Shown: piece after piece, positions 12,920-23,759 of the stretch
Layout: each line of letters begins with the position of its first letter
Numbering within the stretch: the first letter of the stretch is position 1
NCBI GenBank assembly: GCA_905221605.1
Contig: CAJNDS010000957.1
Location: 733,501 to 797,500, forward strand
DNA: 64,000 nucleotides
From: Symbiodinium natans
Taxonomy: Eukaryota > Sar > Dinophyceae > Suessiales > Symbiodiniaceae
Direction: 5' to 3'
Translations under genes and position numbers: made by a program
The notes under the pieces: model-generated
What the model saw: the letters and a program-made list of their open reading frames with translations, nothing else
Databases searched by the model: none
What the model was told of the DNA's origin: nothing

Positions 12920-13921
12920 GCTCAAGTGCGGTACTGCGTACCAGGTGTACCAGGTGAAGAACCGTGATATCAGTGATATCCGCAAGGTTGGGAGTTCTGC
13001 TGGCCATCTACACATCAATCCGGCCCAAGCTCCTTAGCCAGGGCCCAGCAGCACACAAAGAGGCCATTCGATATCATTCGATCCCTTTCCGACATGTTTT
13101 ACTGTGCCGTCAGAATCTCATGTGCCCATCGCATCCCATCGCCACGCCGCGAGACGGCCTCCGATGGTTTCGGCAGGTCTTGGGCTGCGTCGGCCTAAGT
13201 GCAGCCGCCATCATCTGGAAGGCCGACAGCGATGTGCAGTAGCGATTCACAGTGCTGGCAAAGTCCCTGTAAACGCGTGAAGTTCGATTGGGTTGATTGG
13301 GGTAGATGTCATGATTACCAGTAACGTGTGGTGAAGTTGGCCCAGCTGCCGGTTTGGAAGGTCTTTCTTGGCGTGGAGGACTCGAGACTCGGAGGACGGG
13401 AGCGCGAGAAGGGCAACCTCGAAACATGGGGCTCGAAAGGGAGAATCGGCTTCCTTCTGATGGCAGCCACAATGGGCAGAATGGGCAGAATGGGGCCTCA
13501 TAGCCAGAACTCTCACACCGTAGACACAGTGCTCCAAGCCCGACACTGCTCAACTCCTTCTCAGAGCCTCAGAGCTTCCTGTCTGGATCCCTACCTCAGA
13601 AGTGCGCTTTTCCCGAAGAGAAGACTAAGACTGTCCAACAACTGGTTAAATGATGGAACGTCGCGCTCGGGAGCAGGAGCATTGACGTGACTTGTGCCGT
13701 CACCTGCCCCAGAGAGTCGTGATATTCTCTGCATTGAAGTGAGTAGCTGAGTAGTGAAAGTGTGAAGGGTGCTTGTTTCCACGGAGCCACCCCCGCCTAC
13801 ACCATTCTACAGCTGTCCGATTCTGTTGGGAGTGGGCTGCAAAACACTCGTCAGAGTGTGGCTTCGATTCATCTCGCTTGTGCTTGTTCCAGCCTTCTAA
13901 GGTCTGAGATGGCACTCGGCA

Positions 13922-14089
13922 GCCGTTTCACGTTCCGCATCCCTCGCGCGGTTTCGACCGGTTGACGCTTCGTGGTTCGGGGATGGAAATTCCAATCTTC
14001 CGGAACAGCTCCTGACCTCTCAGCCGCAGACCGATTGGGATGACCAGGGCTCGTTTCACAGGGTTGATTTTCCATCAGATCCTCCCTAG
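13922..14089 (+). CDS. Candidate last exon, unrecognised
   Basis: An open frame reads ASWFGDGNSNLPEQLLTSQP, then TDWDDQGSFHRVDFPSDPP and a stop at 14087-14089. The acidic, aromatic and proline-rich C-terminus looks genuinely coding, but the upstream border is not fixed and the minus strand is also open over 13869-14075. Confidence 0.3.
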   Translation, partial: AVSRSASLARFRPVDASWFGDGNSNLPEQLLTSQPQTDWDDQGSFHRVDFPSDPP

Positions 14090-14756
14090 AGACCTGACTC
14101 GTCGAGAGCCTTCAGCCAAAAGAGGCACGGGCAGTTGCATATAGCATATGGCGGAATGCAAAGTTCTTGCACTCGACGGATGCGTCTGCCTCGACTTCAT
14201 CAAGTCATGCTTGCAGGGCCCTATACAGTATCCGACTCAACTAGCCACCGCTGCCAACAGATGCCAACACCCCTTCCTGGTCACAACCCTGCTCGCCTCT
14301 GCTCGCCTCAACCTCACCCCAGTCTTTGCATGGCGGCGCTGGGAAGTCGAACATCTGCTGCCTGGATCTCAGAGACTTCCTAAAGCTCTAGAGCCTCTGA
14401 GGTCTGACCTGTCTCGTTGAGTCTGAGTCTAATCTCATCTCCGGCCTTCAGGGCCTCGGCTTCCACCGCCGAGCCAGCAGTGAGAGCCTCGTGCTGTCTG
14501 GTCACAGCCAGGCGCTTTCAAGGGCTCAAATGGGTTCGAATGGTTCTAAAATGGGTTCAAGCTGTTCCGAAGATTCGGCAAGATCCATGTCTGAGGAACC
14601 AGCGGGTTCATGGTCTGGTGTAGACGTGCAGGCGACGGCGAGTCGCAAGGGTGTGCCCAGAGGTGGGGACTCTGTGATCATCTTGTCCAGCAGACTGCAA
14701 CTGCCTGCCGCCGCCTGCCCCCCCGCCCCCCCCACCCTACCCTATAGCCTTCCGAG

Positions 14757-14806
14757 GCAACTGGCGCTTTAAAGCACGCGCGGAGCTGCCCCTACACCCC
14801 GACCCG
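14757..14806 (+). CDS. Candidate short exon, unrecognised
   Basis: 50 nt between AG|G and the strong donor GTGAGC, reading NWRFKARAELPLHPDP. Both splice signals are good. Too short for assignment. Confidence 0.35.
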
Positions 14807-15192
14807 GTGAGCACGTGGGTTCACAGCGTTTGCGACCACTGCGAAACGCTTTCGGGGCCAACTGTCTCAAGTTGTCGACACCACATGGAGTGCATTGCAA
14901 CCAAGAGTTTCAAGCAAAAGCACAAACACCACGCAGTGCTTGCTGATACTGCTCGCTCCGTCTTTCGGCAGCAGAATAGTGGTTGCTGGTCTTTGCTGAC
15001 AGGCATTGCCATCGCCCGAGCACCATGTCTTCACACTCAGAGCGACAGTGCTGATTCTTTGTTCTTCGCCATGTCGTGTGAGAAGTGCATAGGCCGTGTC
15101 TATTCCAGGCCCGGTAAGGGGGTCCAGCACGACACTTGGATGGGTGCTTGCCCCAAGACGGCCCCAGAATCAAAATAAAATGGAACAATGTT

Positions 15193-15342
15193 GAGAGATG
15201 TTGGGGCGCTGACCGGCCATGGGCGGAGTTTGCCAAGGCTTTCAGCCTCCTGATTGCTGATGTGGACAGCGGGCTCAGTTCTGGGCTTTGGGTGCCGCAG
15301 CTGAATTTGCTCCATTTCGATATCTTCGGGCCGCCCGAAAAG
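15193..15342 (+). CDS. Possible coding fragment
   Basis: An open frame reads WAEFAKAFSLLIADVDSG and on to LLHFDIFGPPEK, protein-like with hydrophobic helix character. No good acceptor pair was found and the minus strand is open too, so it could be a decayed exon. Confidence 0.25.
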
Positions 15343-15479
15343 AGAACAGAGAGAGAGAGAGAGAGAAGAGAGCCCACCATGGGTCCAACTGCAAGGTCGG
15401 CCTAACGATGACAAGCCCAGACAGCCCAATCCTCAGCTGCTTCACACTCTTTCTATCTCTTTCTGACGTCTTTCCCTCG

Positions 15480-15605
15480 AGCATCATGAGCATAATGCGA
15501 GCGAAGGTGGCGCTGTTCTTGGCAGCTTGTAGATTTGCAAGCAGAAGCAGGAGTTATCAGAGTTCACGAGGGTGCTGTGTTTGGGCCCGCCGGGAACGCA
15601 AGCAA
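15480..15605. repeat. Copy 1 of a dispersed ~100-bp repeat
   Basis: Contains GAGCATCATGAGCATAATGC, then a GGCGCTGTTCTTGGCAGC-like core and, further on, GTGCTGTGTTTGGG with CGGGAACGCAAGC. The same modules recur at 16375-16470 and 16495-16665. Confidence 0.7.
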
Positions 15606-15611
15606 AACAAA

Positions 15612-15957
15612 GAACAATCCAGCCGGCTCATGGAAAGTTCGTTTCCAGTACTAAATTGTATGTCCGTACTACAAATCAATGAGAATCCAGCGGGCCTCAC
15701 GGGTTCCGGTAGACAAACTACAGCTTGTAAGATCCAGCCGGCTCCGGAAATGTCGACTATAAGCTTGTACCACAGATGCATGAAAATGCAGCCGGCTCAT
15801 GACAATGCAGCTGGCTCATGGAAACGTCGATTCCGATGCTAAGCCGTGCTACAAATCAAGTCTATGAAAATTCAGCCGGCTCGCAGAACTTGTTCACTGC
15901 AGTACTAAGCTTGTACTACAAACCAAGGAGAATCCAGCCGGCCAGTACTAAAACCAG
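15612..15957. repeat. Degenerate tandem array, ~60-bp unit, six or seven copies
   Basis: Each unit begins with AATCCAGCCGGCTCATG or a close variant and continues with an AGTACTAAGCTTGTACTACA-like segment and CAAATCAATGAGA. Units start near 15616, 15684, 15729, 15786, 15804, 15870 and 15931. Copies differ by substitutions and internal deletions, so the array is old. No open frame runs through it. Confidence 0.75.
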
Positions 15958-15994
15958 CACACGTCGAAGCTTCTAGATGTGCCTGCTAGGACCG

Positions 15995-16110
15995 TTAGCT
16001 GGGGGGGGGTGGGGGGCGGGTTGGCTGATGGGGGGCTGGCTGGAGGGGGGCCTGGACTGGAAGGGGGTGTGTGGGCGGGGGGTTGGCTGGAGGCGAGCGG
16101 CTAGAGAACT
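15995..16110. repeat. G-rich low-complexity tract
   Basis: G-run sequence resembling on a small scale the array at 26.8-31.4 kb. Confidence 0.7.
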
Positions 16111-16374
16111 GGAGGGTTGGGAGGATTGGGTTGGCTGAGGGTTTCTTTCCGGATGTTTGAAGGCGGGCGGCCTGACGCCGTGCTTTGCGGAGGTCGTATG
16201 AACTACTACCTGCTTGACTTTTTGCATGTCCGGGTATTTGAAAACCGGCACCGTATGCTAAGCTTGTCCCAAAACTCTGTAGAACGACAAGAGAGGATGA
16301 AAGACAAAAACGATATCGCCATTCAGGGACACGCAAAAGGCAAGAAGACGAGGGTTTTCATGCGTCCTCACACG

Positions 16375-16665
16375 GGTGTGCTGTGTTTGGGTCCCTTGGG
16401 ATCACGAGCATCATGAGCATCATGCGAGTCAAGTTGGCGCTATTCTGGACAGCGTGTAAGTGTGCTGGTGGAGAAGGCGTTGTCGCAGGTAACACTGCTG
16501 TGCTGCGTTTGGGTATTTTGGGTCCGTCGGGAACGCAAGCTCTGGGCAGCTTGCAGATTGACATGTGGAAGCAAACGCGAGCATCATGAGCATCATGCGA
16601 GTCAAGGTGGCACTATCAAATTCTGGGCAGCTTGTAGAATTGCACGTGGAAGCCGCATTGATCAC
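16375..16665. repeat. Copies 2-4 of the dispersed repeat, partly in tandem
   Basis: GAGCATCATGAGCATCATGC occurs at about 16407 and 16580, each followed by GAGTCAAGTTGGCGCTATTC or a variant and by a GGCAGCTTGTAG-like segment. GTGCTGTGTTTGGGTCC and TGCGTTTGGGTATTTTGGG modules precede them. The order of modules is the same as at 15480-15605. Confidence 0.7.
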
Positions 16666-17893
16666 AGTTCGCAAGCAGTCCTATATGCACTGACGAAGAC
16701 ATCCCAAGCCCTAAGTCTTACAATTACAATCTTAGACACGCTGGAGGTTGCCACGTTTCCGCGGCCTGAAATCGGGATGCACCTTCTGGGCGCGGCAGAG
16801 AACAATCCTGGAACATGCGCGGTCTGTCATTTGTCGGCGGATGATCTGTGATCACTGTCACACCATGGCGGGTCTCGCTTGACTAAACGTCAACGTGTGG
16901 CCCAGGCCTCGCCCTGCGACCCGATGTGGACTTTGCCGCAGACGTGCCAGGTCGGAGCTTAAGAATTCATGGGATGGGGATATCGAGACGTCGGTGGCTT
17001 CGGCCCTTCTTCGGGCCTGGGCGTTTGCACATGCCATAACTGCATGAACTGCATCTGAGCACCTTGAGCACCGCATGCTGGAAGACAGCGTCGTGGCTGG
17101 TGGCGAGGGCACCCTCTGGGATGGGAGCGAGTGCCGCTCTGCCCAGAATCGTTTGGAAGATTCGCTGGAAGACTTCGGGCGAACGTGGTAGAACCTTCCC
17201 GAACCACTAAGGTCAGTATATCTCCTGGGACACCAGCCAGCTGCAGGTGGGTGACCAGGCAGGAGTTGACAACCACTGTGCCGACTTATGCCGCTTCTGA
17301 GCCACAAGTCTTCCATTTTGTGTGTATACACCGGAATCGGTGAGCATCTGTACTTCTTACTTGGCGTCTTCAGTGAGTCTTGGTCTGCAGGTTCACGTCT
17401 TCCTGAGCGCTGCTGGCGAGTTCCAAGCATGCACCTAAGAAGGGCCCGGACCACCCAAAAGCCCCCATCTATTCGCAGCATCACCACAGCTGGCAGGTGC
17501 GGGTGAACGGCAAGAGTGTCGCGGGTTGCCAGGCGGGGGGGGGGGGGGGGGGTTCAGGGAAATCCCATCAAATCACGAAAGCTAGCCCCCATGGAGCTGC
17601 AACTAGCGGAGTATCTTACCAACCGCAGGTTGAACGGTTGAACCTACAAAGGTTAGGGGGGCACCTCTAGACCAAGTCGACCAAGTCAACCAGGGATGTG
17701 CGAGAAGCAAGGAAAAGCCGCAGCTCTCTCTGAGAGGTGTGGTTGCCGCTGCGTGGGCCTTTCTACCCCTTGGTGGAGCTGCGAGGCAGCACCAAGGCGG
17801 GGGACAGCTGTGAGCACAAGCGGAGCCTACTGAGTTTTTGAAGGTATGGTTGGCGTAATTTATGTGATGTTGGCATATGCACTCCCCCAAGAG
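16666..17893. other. No confident gene
   Basis: A 209-codon minus-strand frame (16858-17487) and shorter plus frames are present without recognisable domains; a poly-G run lies at 17536-17552. Confidence 0.4.
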
Positions 17894-17956
17894 GCCGTGG
17901 AGCTGGTGCGGGAGAGCTTGGGCTCCGCGGCAGAGGCCATCACTTGGAATGCTCTC
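17894..17956 (+). CDS. Candidate exon, 21 codons
   Basis: Exactly 63 nt, phase 0 at both ends, between AG|G and a GT donor, reading AVELVRESLGSAAEAITWNA. The AITWNAL end resembles a pentatricopeptide repeat, a very common family in dinoflagellates, but one short exon cannot support that call. Confidence 0.4.
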
Positions 17957-20363
17957 GTCTGATGTCGGAATGCGACCGGAGGTCGAGGAACAGCGGAGAG
18001 CGGCCGAGAAGTCTGAGAAAGTAAGAATCAATGAATCAAAACTCAAAAGCCCAGCCGTCAGCCGAAGGATGCTGTGCAGCACCTCCAGCGGCTTCGGGGG
18101 GGGTGGGGGGGTCTCAGCAGGGTCCGAGGGGGGACGGGTTGTGGAAGGGGGGATGGAGACCTGTTCCAGGCGCTTGTGGGTTGGCATCGGCGCGCATCGA
18201 ATGGCTTCTGTTTATAAGTCGGAGGAGCCCCGGCCGGTTCCACAGGCGATGCCAGAGGCAGGCTCTCGCCAAGTGAATTCTTTGGAGCCCTGGACGGATG
18301 CCAACTCCTTTGCCGGTGCTGTTGAGAGGGGCCCCCTCTGCATCTTGTCAGGTCTGTCAGCCCGGGTGCGAGCTGGTATCCTACTCTTTCACCGCGTCGC
18401 TGTAATTACTCCACTGTGCTCCAGTGTACTCCGTTCCACAAAGTGCGGCCAGCAGCCCAGGCAGGATGGGAACACCAGCCAGCAACCAGGCACTTGCCCC
18501 GAAGAGCAGCGACAGTAGTGACAGCTTCAAGTGTGGATCAAAGCGAGCTCTAAGCCAGCACCCTGTACTCGTTGGACTTTTCAGGACGACGTGCACGGAG
18601 CGCAACTCCGAGCAGGCTGGACAACTCAGCTCTCCTACAGGTCTTGCAGTCGAAAGCTTTTGTCGCTCCACCGCCCGTGCAACCGAAGCCATACATGCGC
18701 GCGTTGAGCCATGTTGAAGCTGCCTGAAGCTGCCAGTGACACCGTTCAAAAGCTTGCGAGGCGGAGCAGGACGACGCTGGAGCCCAAAGCCCGGGTCACA
18801 GAGATTGGCCCAGTAGCTGCAGTAGCTTCATCTTAGGCGCATCTTGGGTCGTCTTGGTTTTAACTAGGCGTTCGTTTGGGTGTACGACTTTTCGCAGAGG
18901 TTGAGGATGGCCAGCATGAGGAGCCGACTTCACTACTGCGGGGAACGAAAGTCGGTGAAGTGATTGGAGTGTTCTCTGACGTGAGCTGACATCAGCCAGG
19001 TTCGTGAAGTCCTGACGTGGGCTGATACATTAAGTCGGAAGTGTGATGCGCAGCTCATCATCAGGACCCCCGCCTTTGGGCCACGGTGCGTGATTGCCTC
19101 GCGCGGCCTCAGAATTACGATCAGGTCCCTCAGAAACTGCATGGGGAGAAGCAACGGTTGAGAGTGGCAAGCTTGTCAAGCATGGCAAAGGTTCACCACA
19201 GTATTGAGCACGTGACACGCCATGGGTATTCTGGAGGTGTTCCACGCCGTTTGCGCTCTCCTTTGCGAAGCTCGGGCGCGGCCTGGATGACACTCGATGC
19301 GGGGGTTTACTGTGATTTTCGGTCTCGTGCGGTATCGCCATATCGCTGTCATGCGCGTGAGTTACCCGTGCCAGAATGTTGCGATCGCTGTGCAGATGTC
19401 ATGTTGCCCCTCTCAAGAATCAAATTAGGCAGAACCTACATTGCTACATCTCTTCCCACCAAGCATGGATTTTCCCGTAGGCGGAGCGAGATGGCTTGCA
19501 GCAGCGCCTGGGTGAGGCGCACAACAAGCACACAGACACAAGACACATCGATCTGCAGAGCTTGCAATCACGAACCTTACAGTAATCATTGGTAATCACC
19601 TTCACCGTTTCCTTTCATATCTTTCAGAAACTGATGAGAACCTGCTTTTAGGGAAGTGTAGATTTCTGAAATTGCCGCGATGCCTATTCGAGGGTTCGGC
19701 TCAAAGGTCTCGTGTGATCGAACAAACGTAAGAAATCGTAAGGGCATGTCACGAAAGTCTTTGCTGAGACGCTGAGAAAGCAGCAATAGGCAGCACATCT
19801 CGGCAGGCGGATGCAACTGTCAGAAATCGTCACGTCATTCAAGTTTGGATGGCAGCATCTTGCACAGCAGAACCCACATCTTCTGCTGTCCCGACGGAAA
19901 GGTCGCTTGTTCTCGAAGTCTTGGTGCATACAAGAGGTTGGAACTTTGAGGTTAAACCTGCAACAGGAAGTATACTGTATACTCTGTCTGTCAGACGTCG
20001 ATCATGGGAAAGTGAGCCTTCTGTGACAACTACATCCCCCACCCACACCAGCGGCATCCACCACCCTCACAGCAACAGAAGAACACTTTCTCTCTTTCTT
20101 CAGGCACGAGTGGCGTTAGCATCCACCCCGATGAGGCAGCAGCCGCACTACGCAACACCACGTCACACACCACACCACACCGCACATCACGCATCACGTA
20201 ACGTACGCCACACACTATACGAATTCCCCTCCCTTGGCGCCCACATAACACAGCTAAAGCTTCAAAACGGAACAAGGCATTTTGCAATGCAAAAGCCTCA
20301 CCGACTTTAAGCGATGCTTTTTCTTGTGGAGTCAGCTCTTTCTAACTCCTTATAAGCTGCCAG
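17957..20363. other. No confident gene
   Basis: Open frames at 17877-18518, 19086-19595 and 19849-20310 on the plus strand have no domain and overlap open frames on the other strand. A CAC/CACA-rich stretch lies at 20140-20215. Confidence 0.4.
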
Positions 20364-20450
20364 GCGGAGCGCGCCAGCGTGCTCGGTACGGCCGCGGCCA
20401 AGCGCCGCGAGGCGGAGCTCCGGCGCCTGCGTGCCTCGACTTGGAAATAG
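20364..20450 (+). CDS. Candidate last exon, basic coiled coil
   Basis: Starts after an AG|G acceptor, reads AERASVLGTAAAKRREAELR, then RLRASTWK and a stop at 20448-20450. Highly charged helix. No family is recognised. Confidence 0.4.
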   Translation, partial: AERASVLGTAAAKRREAELRRLRASTWK

Positions 20451-20784
20451 GAGTGGTAAATACTATAGAGTACTAGAAAGCTATAGAAATATGAGTATGA
20501 AGTGGGGCGGGGGGGGTCATCCTCCGGATTAGGGCTGGTATGTGCTGGTCGCTGATACACGAGGAGTGGGAGATCCATGCGAGCACCTGAGGCGAAGAGT
20601 TGAAGCATCAGGCGGCTATGTTGGAAGAGCATTGTCCTCAACATGCCAACAGTCACCTCGGTCACCTCGGTCACCTCGAAGCTCACAAGCTTCCATTGCT
20701 CTGCGAAGCGACCGAGGTCGAACATGGCATGTCAAGCTCTTGCCAAGGAGCTAACAGCTGCGAAGGACAGATCTGTGCTTTCAG

Positions 20785-20886
20785 GGCTGCTTCAGCACAG
20801 AGTGCCTGCGAGAGGATGCGAAGAATCGAGCCCAGATCCGTGCCAGGCAGCTGCAGCGAAAAGCTGAGTCAAGGGGGCACGAGTAG
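20785..20886 (+). CDS. Candidate last exon, basic helix
   Basis: Follows CTTTCAG|G and reads TECLREDAKNRAQIRARQLQ before a stop at 20884-20886. A competing frame over the same bases is also open, so the frame choice is provisional. Confidence 0.35.
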   Translation, partial: GCFSTECLREDAKNRAQIRARQLQRKAESRGHE

Positions 20887-21164
20887 CCACATCAACGTTT
20901 GGGAGGTCGGATCAAGACACGCGGGTTTTGCAAGGGTTTGCAGCAACTCGTCAAGCCACCTGCGAGAACCGGCAACGTCTCATGAAAGGGAGGACATCAA
21001 GATGCATCAAAAGCCTGTCAAGCGAATTCCTGCAGTTCCTGCTTTTTTCTGCAGTCCCACAATCCCAGTCCACTGAGGTCAAAGGCAGATGGGGACTGGG
21101 CTGCTGGCGCCGTTGCCGCTGGCTTGGGCCAGGGGAGAGCCCAGGGAGAGCCCTCTTAATTCAC

Positions 21165-21278
21165 TCAGAGACGGAGAGCTCCTTTTTCAGGGCCCACGCC
21201 CAACTTTGACGCCTTCTTCTCTCCTCTGCTTCTCCTCTTTTTGGCCATCGTTGAGGCCTCGGCAGCTGCGGCAGAAGC
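21165..21278 (-). CDS. Candidate last exon on the minus strand, lysine-rich
   Basis: On the minus strand an AAG|G acceptor precedes ASAAAAEASTMAKKRRSRGE and then a lysine/glycine-rich tail to a stop (bases 21165-21167 on the plus strand). The 38 codons are in phase 0. It is one of the few convincing minus-strand exons. No family is recognised. Confidence 0.4.
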   Translation of the reverse strand, partial: ASAAAAEASTMAKKRRSRGEKKASKLGVGPEKGALRL

Positions 21279-21787
21279 CTTGATCTCCAGCAAGGGCAAA
21301 GGGAAAACTCGGTGACACCCCGCCGTGGCACATGGCCGTGAACCATGGCTCGAAGTCCGAAGTTGCAGCGGGGGACGACGCGGAGGATGCTCTCAGCTGC
21401 TGGTGGTCCAAGATGTGCATTTAGCACTGATGCCCCGGAACTGCTCGCGAAGAGTATGGACAGGGCCTGGCCTCTACTGACTCCGCTTTACATTTGCCAC
21501 GCGAATGCCAAAGGTATGAAAAGACGGAGTTCAGCAACGCGGAAGGCTGCTGAAAGCGCTTTCATTCCGCCCAAGTCCGAGATTCATGATGCCCAGCCAA
21601 GATGCACGATGCTACGGACACCCTGTTGAAGTGCTAGTGACGCGCTGCTTCCAATTCATGTCTTTCACTGCGAAGTGCACCTCGCAAAACAGCTCAACTA
21701 CAAAACGCTCAGCATGGCGAATGCGTAGCCTTGCGGACGGAAGCTGCGTGAAGCCCGCTCGGAACGGGTTGGAGATGAAGCTGCAAG

Positions 21788-21855
21788 GGGGCGACGATGG
21801 AACGACTTCTGGAAGACACAAGGGCCAGGGCGGCCGCCGAACTTGCAGACTTGGC
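21788..21855 (+). CDS. Candidate exon, helical
   Basis: After AAG|G the frame reads GATMERLLEDTRARAAAELA and remains open to about 21930. Strong amphipathic helix. The 3' border is not fixed. Confidence 0.35.
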
Positions 21856-22451
21856 CTTGTTTCACAGCTTGAGACTGCATACTTGTTCGCTTCGCAGCTC
21901 ATCAGAGCGGAAAGTGTTCAGGTGCAGCACATGACTGCATCCGCCAGTTAGCTTTTCGTCGTGTACTGCAGGTCGCTTATGCTTCTCACAATCTCCAAAC
22001 TCCACGGTTACTACGGAGCCTATCCTATAGTTGGTACTCTTTATCGAGCATCCTTGGCGTCCAAGGCATCTGGAGACATCTTGGGTTTCAGAAGGTTCAC
22101 GTCACCTTGAGCTTCCCTTTTGCATGTTCCTTCAACTGGCTTTAAGTTCAGCGGAACAAGTGTCGTTGTGCTAGCTGTATGCCATAGCCAGGCTCGGTTC
22201 GCCACAAGGCTTCTCTTGGATGCTACAGCTATCTTGGGCAACCTCTCATGGCTCTCGGCACAGCAGGTCAGGCAAGAGAAATGACGGAGTTGTGACAATA
22301 CAAGACACGGCACTCTGCAAAGTTTGCAGCCCTCACACAAGAGCCAAACCGCACACTGAGTAGGGCAGTCTTAAGTCGTAAGTCGGCAACTCATGCAGAA
22401 AAGAACACCTGTCCCGGGTCCCTTTGTGTAGTATCCGTGTGTGTTTTTGTG

Positions 22452-23027
22452 ATGATCCCGCTGGGTGCACCAGCTCCAATCAATGTGGGCCCACCTACGC
22501 CAGAGATGCTCGAGAAGATGCGTCGGATTCGATTCTGCGTGATTGGCACCTTCATGGCCGCCGTCGGGCGTTTCTGCACCGGGGACATTCCCATCAACGA
22601 GATCCTGTCTGGGATTGTTGGGATCTTCTTGCTAAGCGATGACCCGAATGTGGCACCTTGCTACGCTTGCTTGGCAAACAGTCCTCTCGGTCAATGCACG
22701 GTAGGGGGCCATGGGCTAAGTTGCGTGATGGCGTACTCCTTCCTGGCTGGGCTGAATGCCATCTTCCTGACACTAAAGCTCTTGGTGGGAGGGCCCTTCG
22801 TGCTCGTCTCCTTCATCTGTCAGGGTGCTGGCGCATACCAAGGCCTCAAGCTGCACAACTTACTGAATGCCAACATGGCGAATGTCGATGGGCCAATGGG
22901 GCCCATGCTTGCGGGGCCCATGCTTCAAAGAGGTGGCAACAATTTCCCGGGTCCACAAGCTCCAAACGAGCCCCAGGCACCCACCTTCCAGGCTTTTCAG
23001 GGGACGGGCATGCGCCTGGGCGGCTAG
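22452..23027 (+). CDS. Small multi-pass membrane protein, apparently intronless
   Basis: A 191-residue frame from ATG at 22452 to a stop at 23025-23027. The open frame extends upstream by only a few codons, and this is the first ATG. It is the longest uninterrupted frame with clear protein character in the first 30 kb. Hydrophobic segments lie at roughly residues 23-40, 53-68, 93-113 and 115-133, so three or four membrane passes are expected. A loop with clustered cysteines (CYACL, SPLGQC) lies between the second and third. The last 55 residues are rich in Pro, Gly, Asn, Gln and Met (GPMGPMLAGPML) and probably disordered. AATAAA occurs about 47 bp after the stop. No family is named; a dinoflagellate- or alveolate-specific membrane family is likely. 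Lack of introns in an intron-rich genome suggests a retrocopy, but no spliced-leader relic was found upstream. Confidence 0.75.
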   Translation: MIPLGAPAPINVGPPTPEMLEKMRRIRFCVIGTFMAAVGRFCTGDIPINEILSGIVGIFLLSDDPNVAPCYACLANSPLGQCTVGGHGLSCVMAYSFLAGLNAIFLTLKLLVGGPFVLVSFICQGAGAYQGLKLHNLLNANMANVDGPMGPMLAGPMLQRGGNNFPGPQAPNEPQAPTFQAFQGTGMRLGG

Positions 23028-23568
23028 GACGGCTAAGGGAGGCACTAACCAGCAACAGACAGGCAGAAGCGAGGGAATAAAAGCGACGAGAGTTCACGCA
23101 GCGGTGCATGCACACGATGCTGTTGCACTTTGCTACGCACATGTGGCACGCATTGAGTTTGGAGTTTAGCACATGTACTTGCCACACTGTCCCGCCAGCT
23201 CGGGCGGCTCAATGCGTGCCTGACAAGCAGCCGGCAGCAAGATGTCAGTCCCAGATGTACAGCGCGGGTGGAAGAGATTTCCCCCACCATTGCCCCATTC
23301 CCTGCATTGACAAAGTCTCGGACCCGTGTGCCCTGCGTGTGCCATGGTGTCTCGATTGCTGGTGTCTTGGCCCGGGGCTCAAGAGATGCCCTGCTTTGTA
23401 CATTGTACATTTTTGCATCTCGAACGAAGAGATATACGATGAACAGCCCTGTGCCCGCCCCCGCCGATCGCCTGAAATTTGGTCTGAGAGAGTTGCAAAC
23501 CTCCCAGACCACAGTTACATCGAAAACCCCTAAATTAACGTGGGAGTACTCTGCGAACATGATGCCAG

Positions 23569-23633
23569 GACGATTGTGCTTCTGGGGGCCTCGGCCATTG
23601 GTGGGCTCCTCGGTATTGCTATCTGCTATCAAG
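23569..23633 (+). CDS. Candidate exon with one membrane helix
   Basis: 65 nt between CCAG|GA and CAAG|GA (GA donor), reading TIVLLGASAIGGLLGIAICY, a clean transmembrane segment. A 221-codon minus-strand frame overlaps the area and is judged a shadow. No function assigned. Confidence 0.4.
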
Positions 23634-23759
23634 GACCATTTCAAGAGCCGCACACGACGTAGACGACGAACCACGAGAAGATCATGTCTCCTCGGGGAGT
23701 AATTGTTCACTTCACTCTTGCAAGTAGAAGTGCTTCCTAAAGATTTCCAATGATATCTC

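Noticed and set aside
17894-17956. Pentatricopeptide repeat protein
   Set aside because: One 21-codon exon with ITWNAL is not enough.
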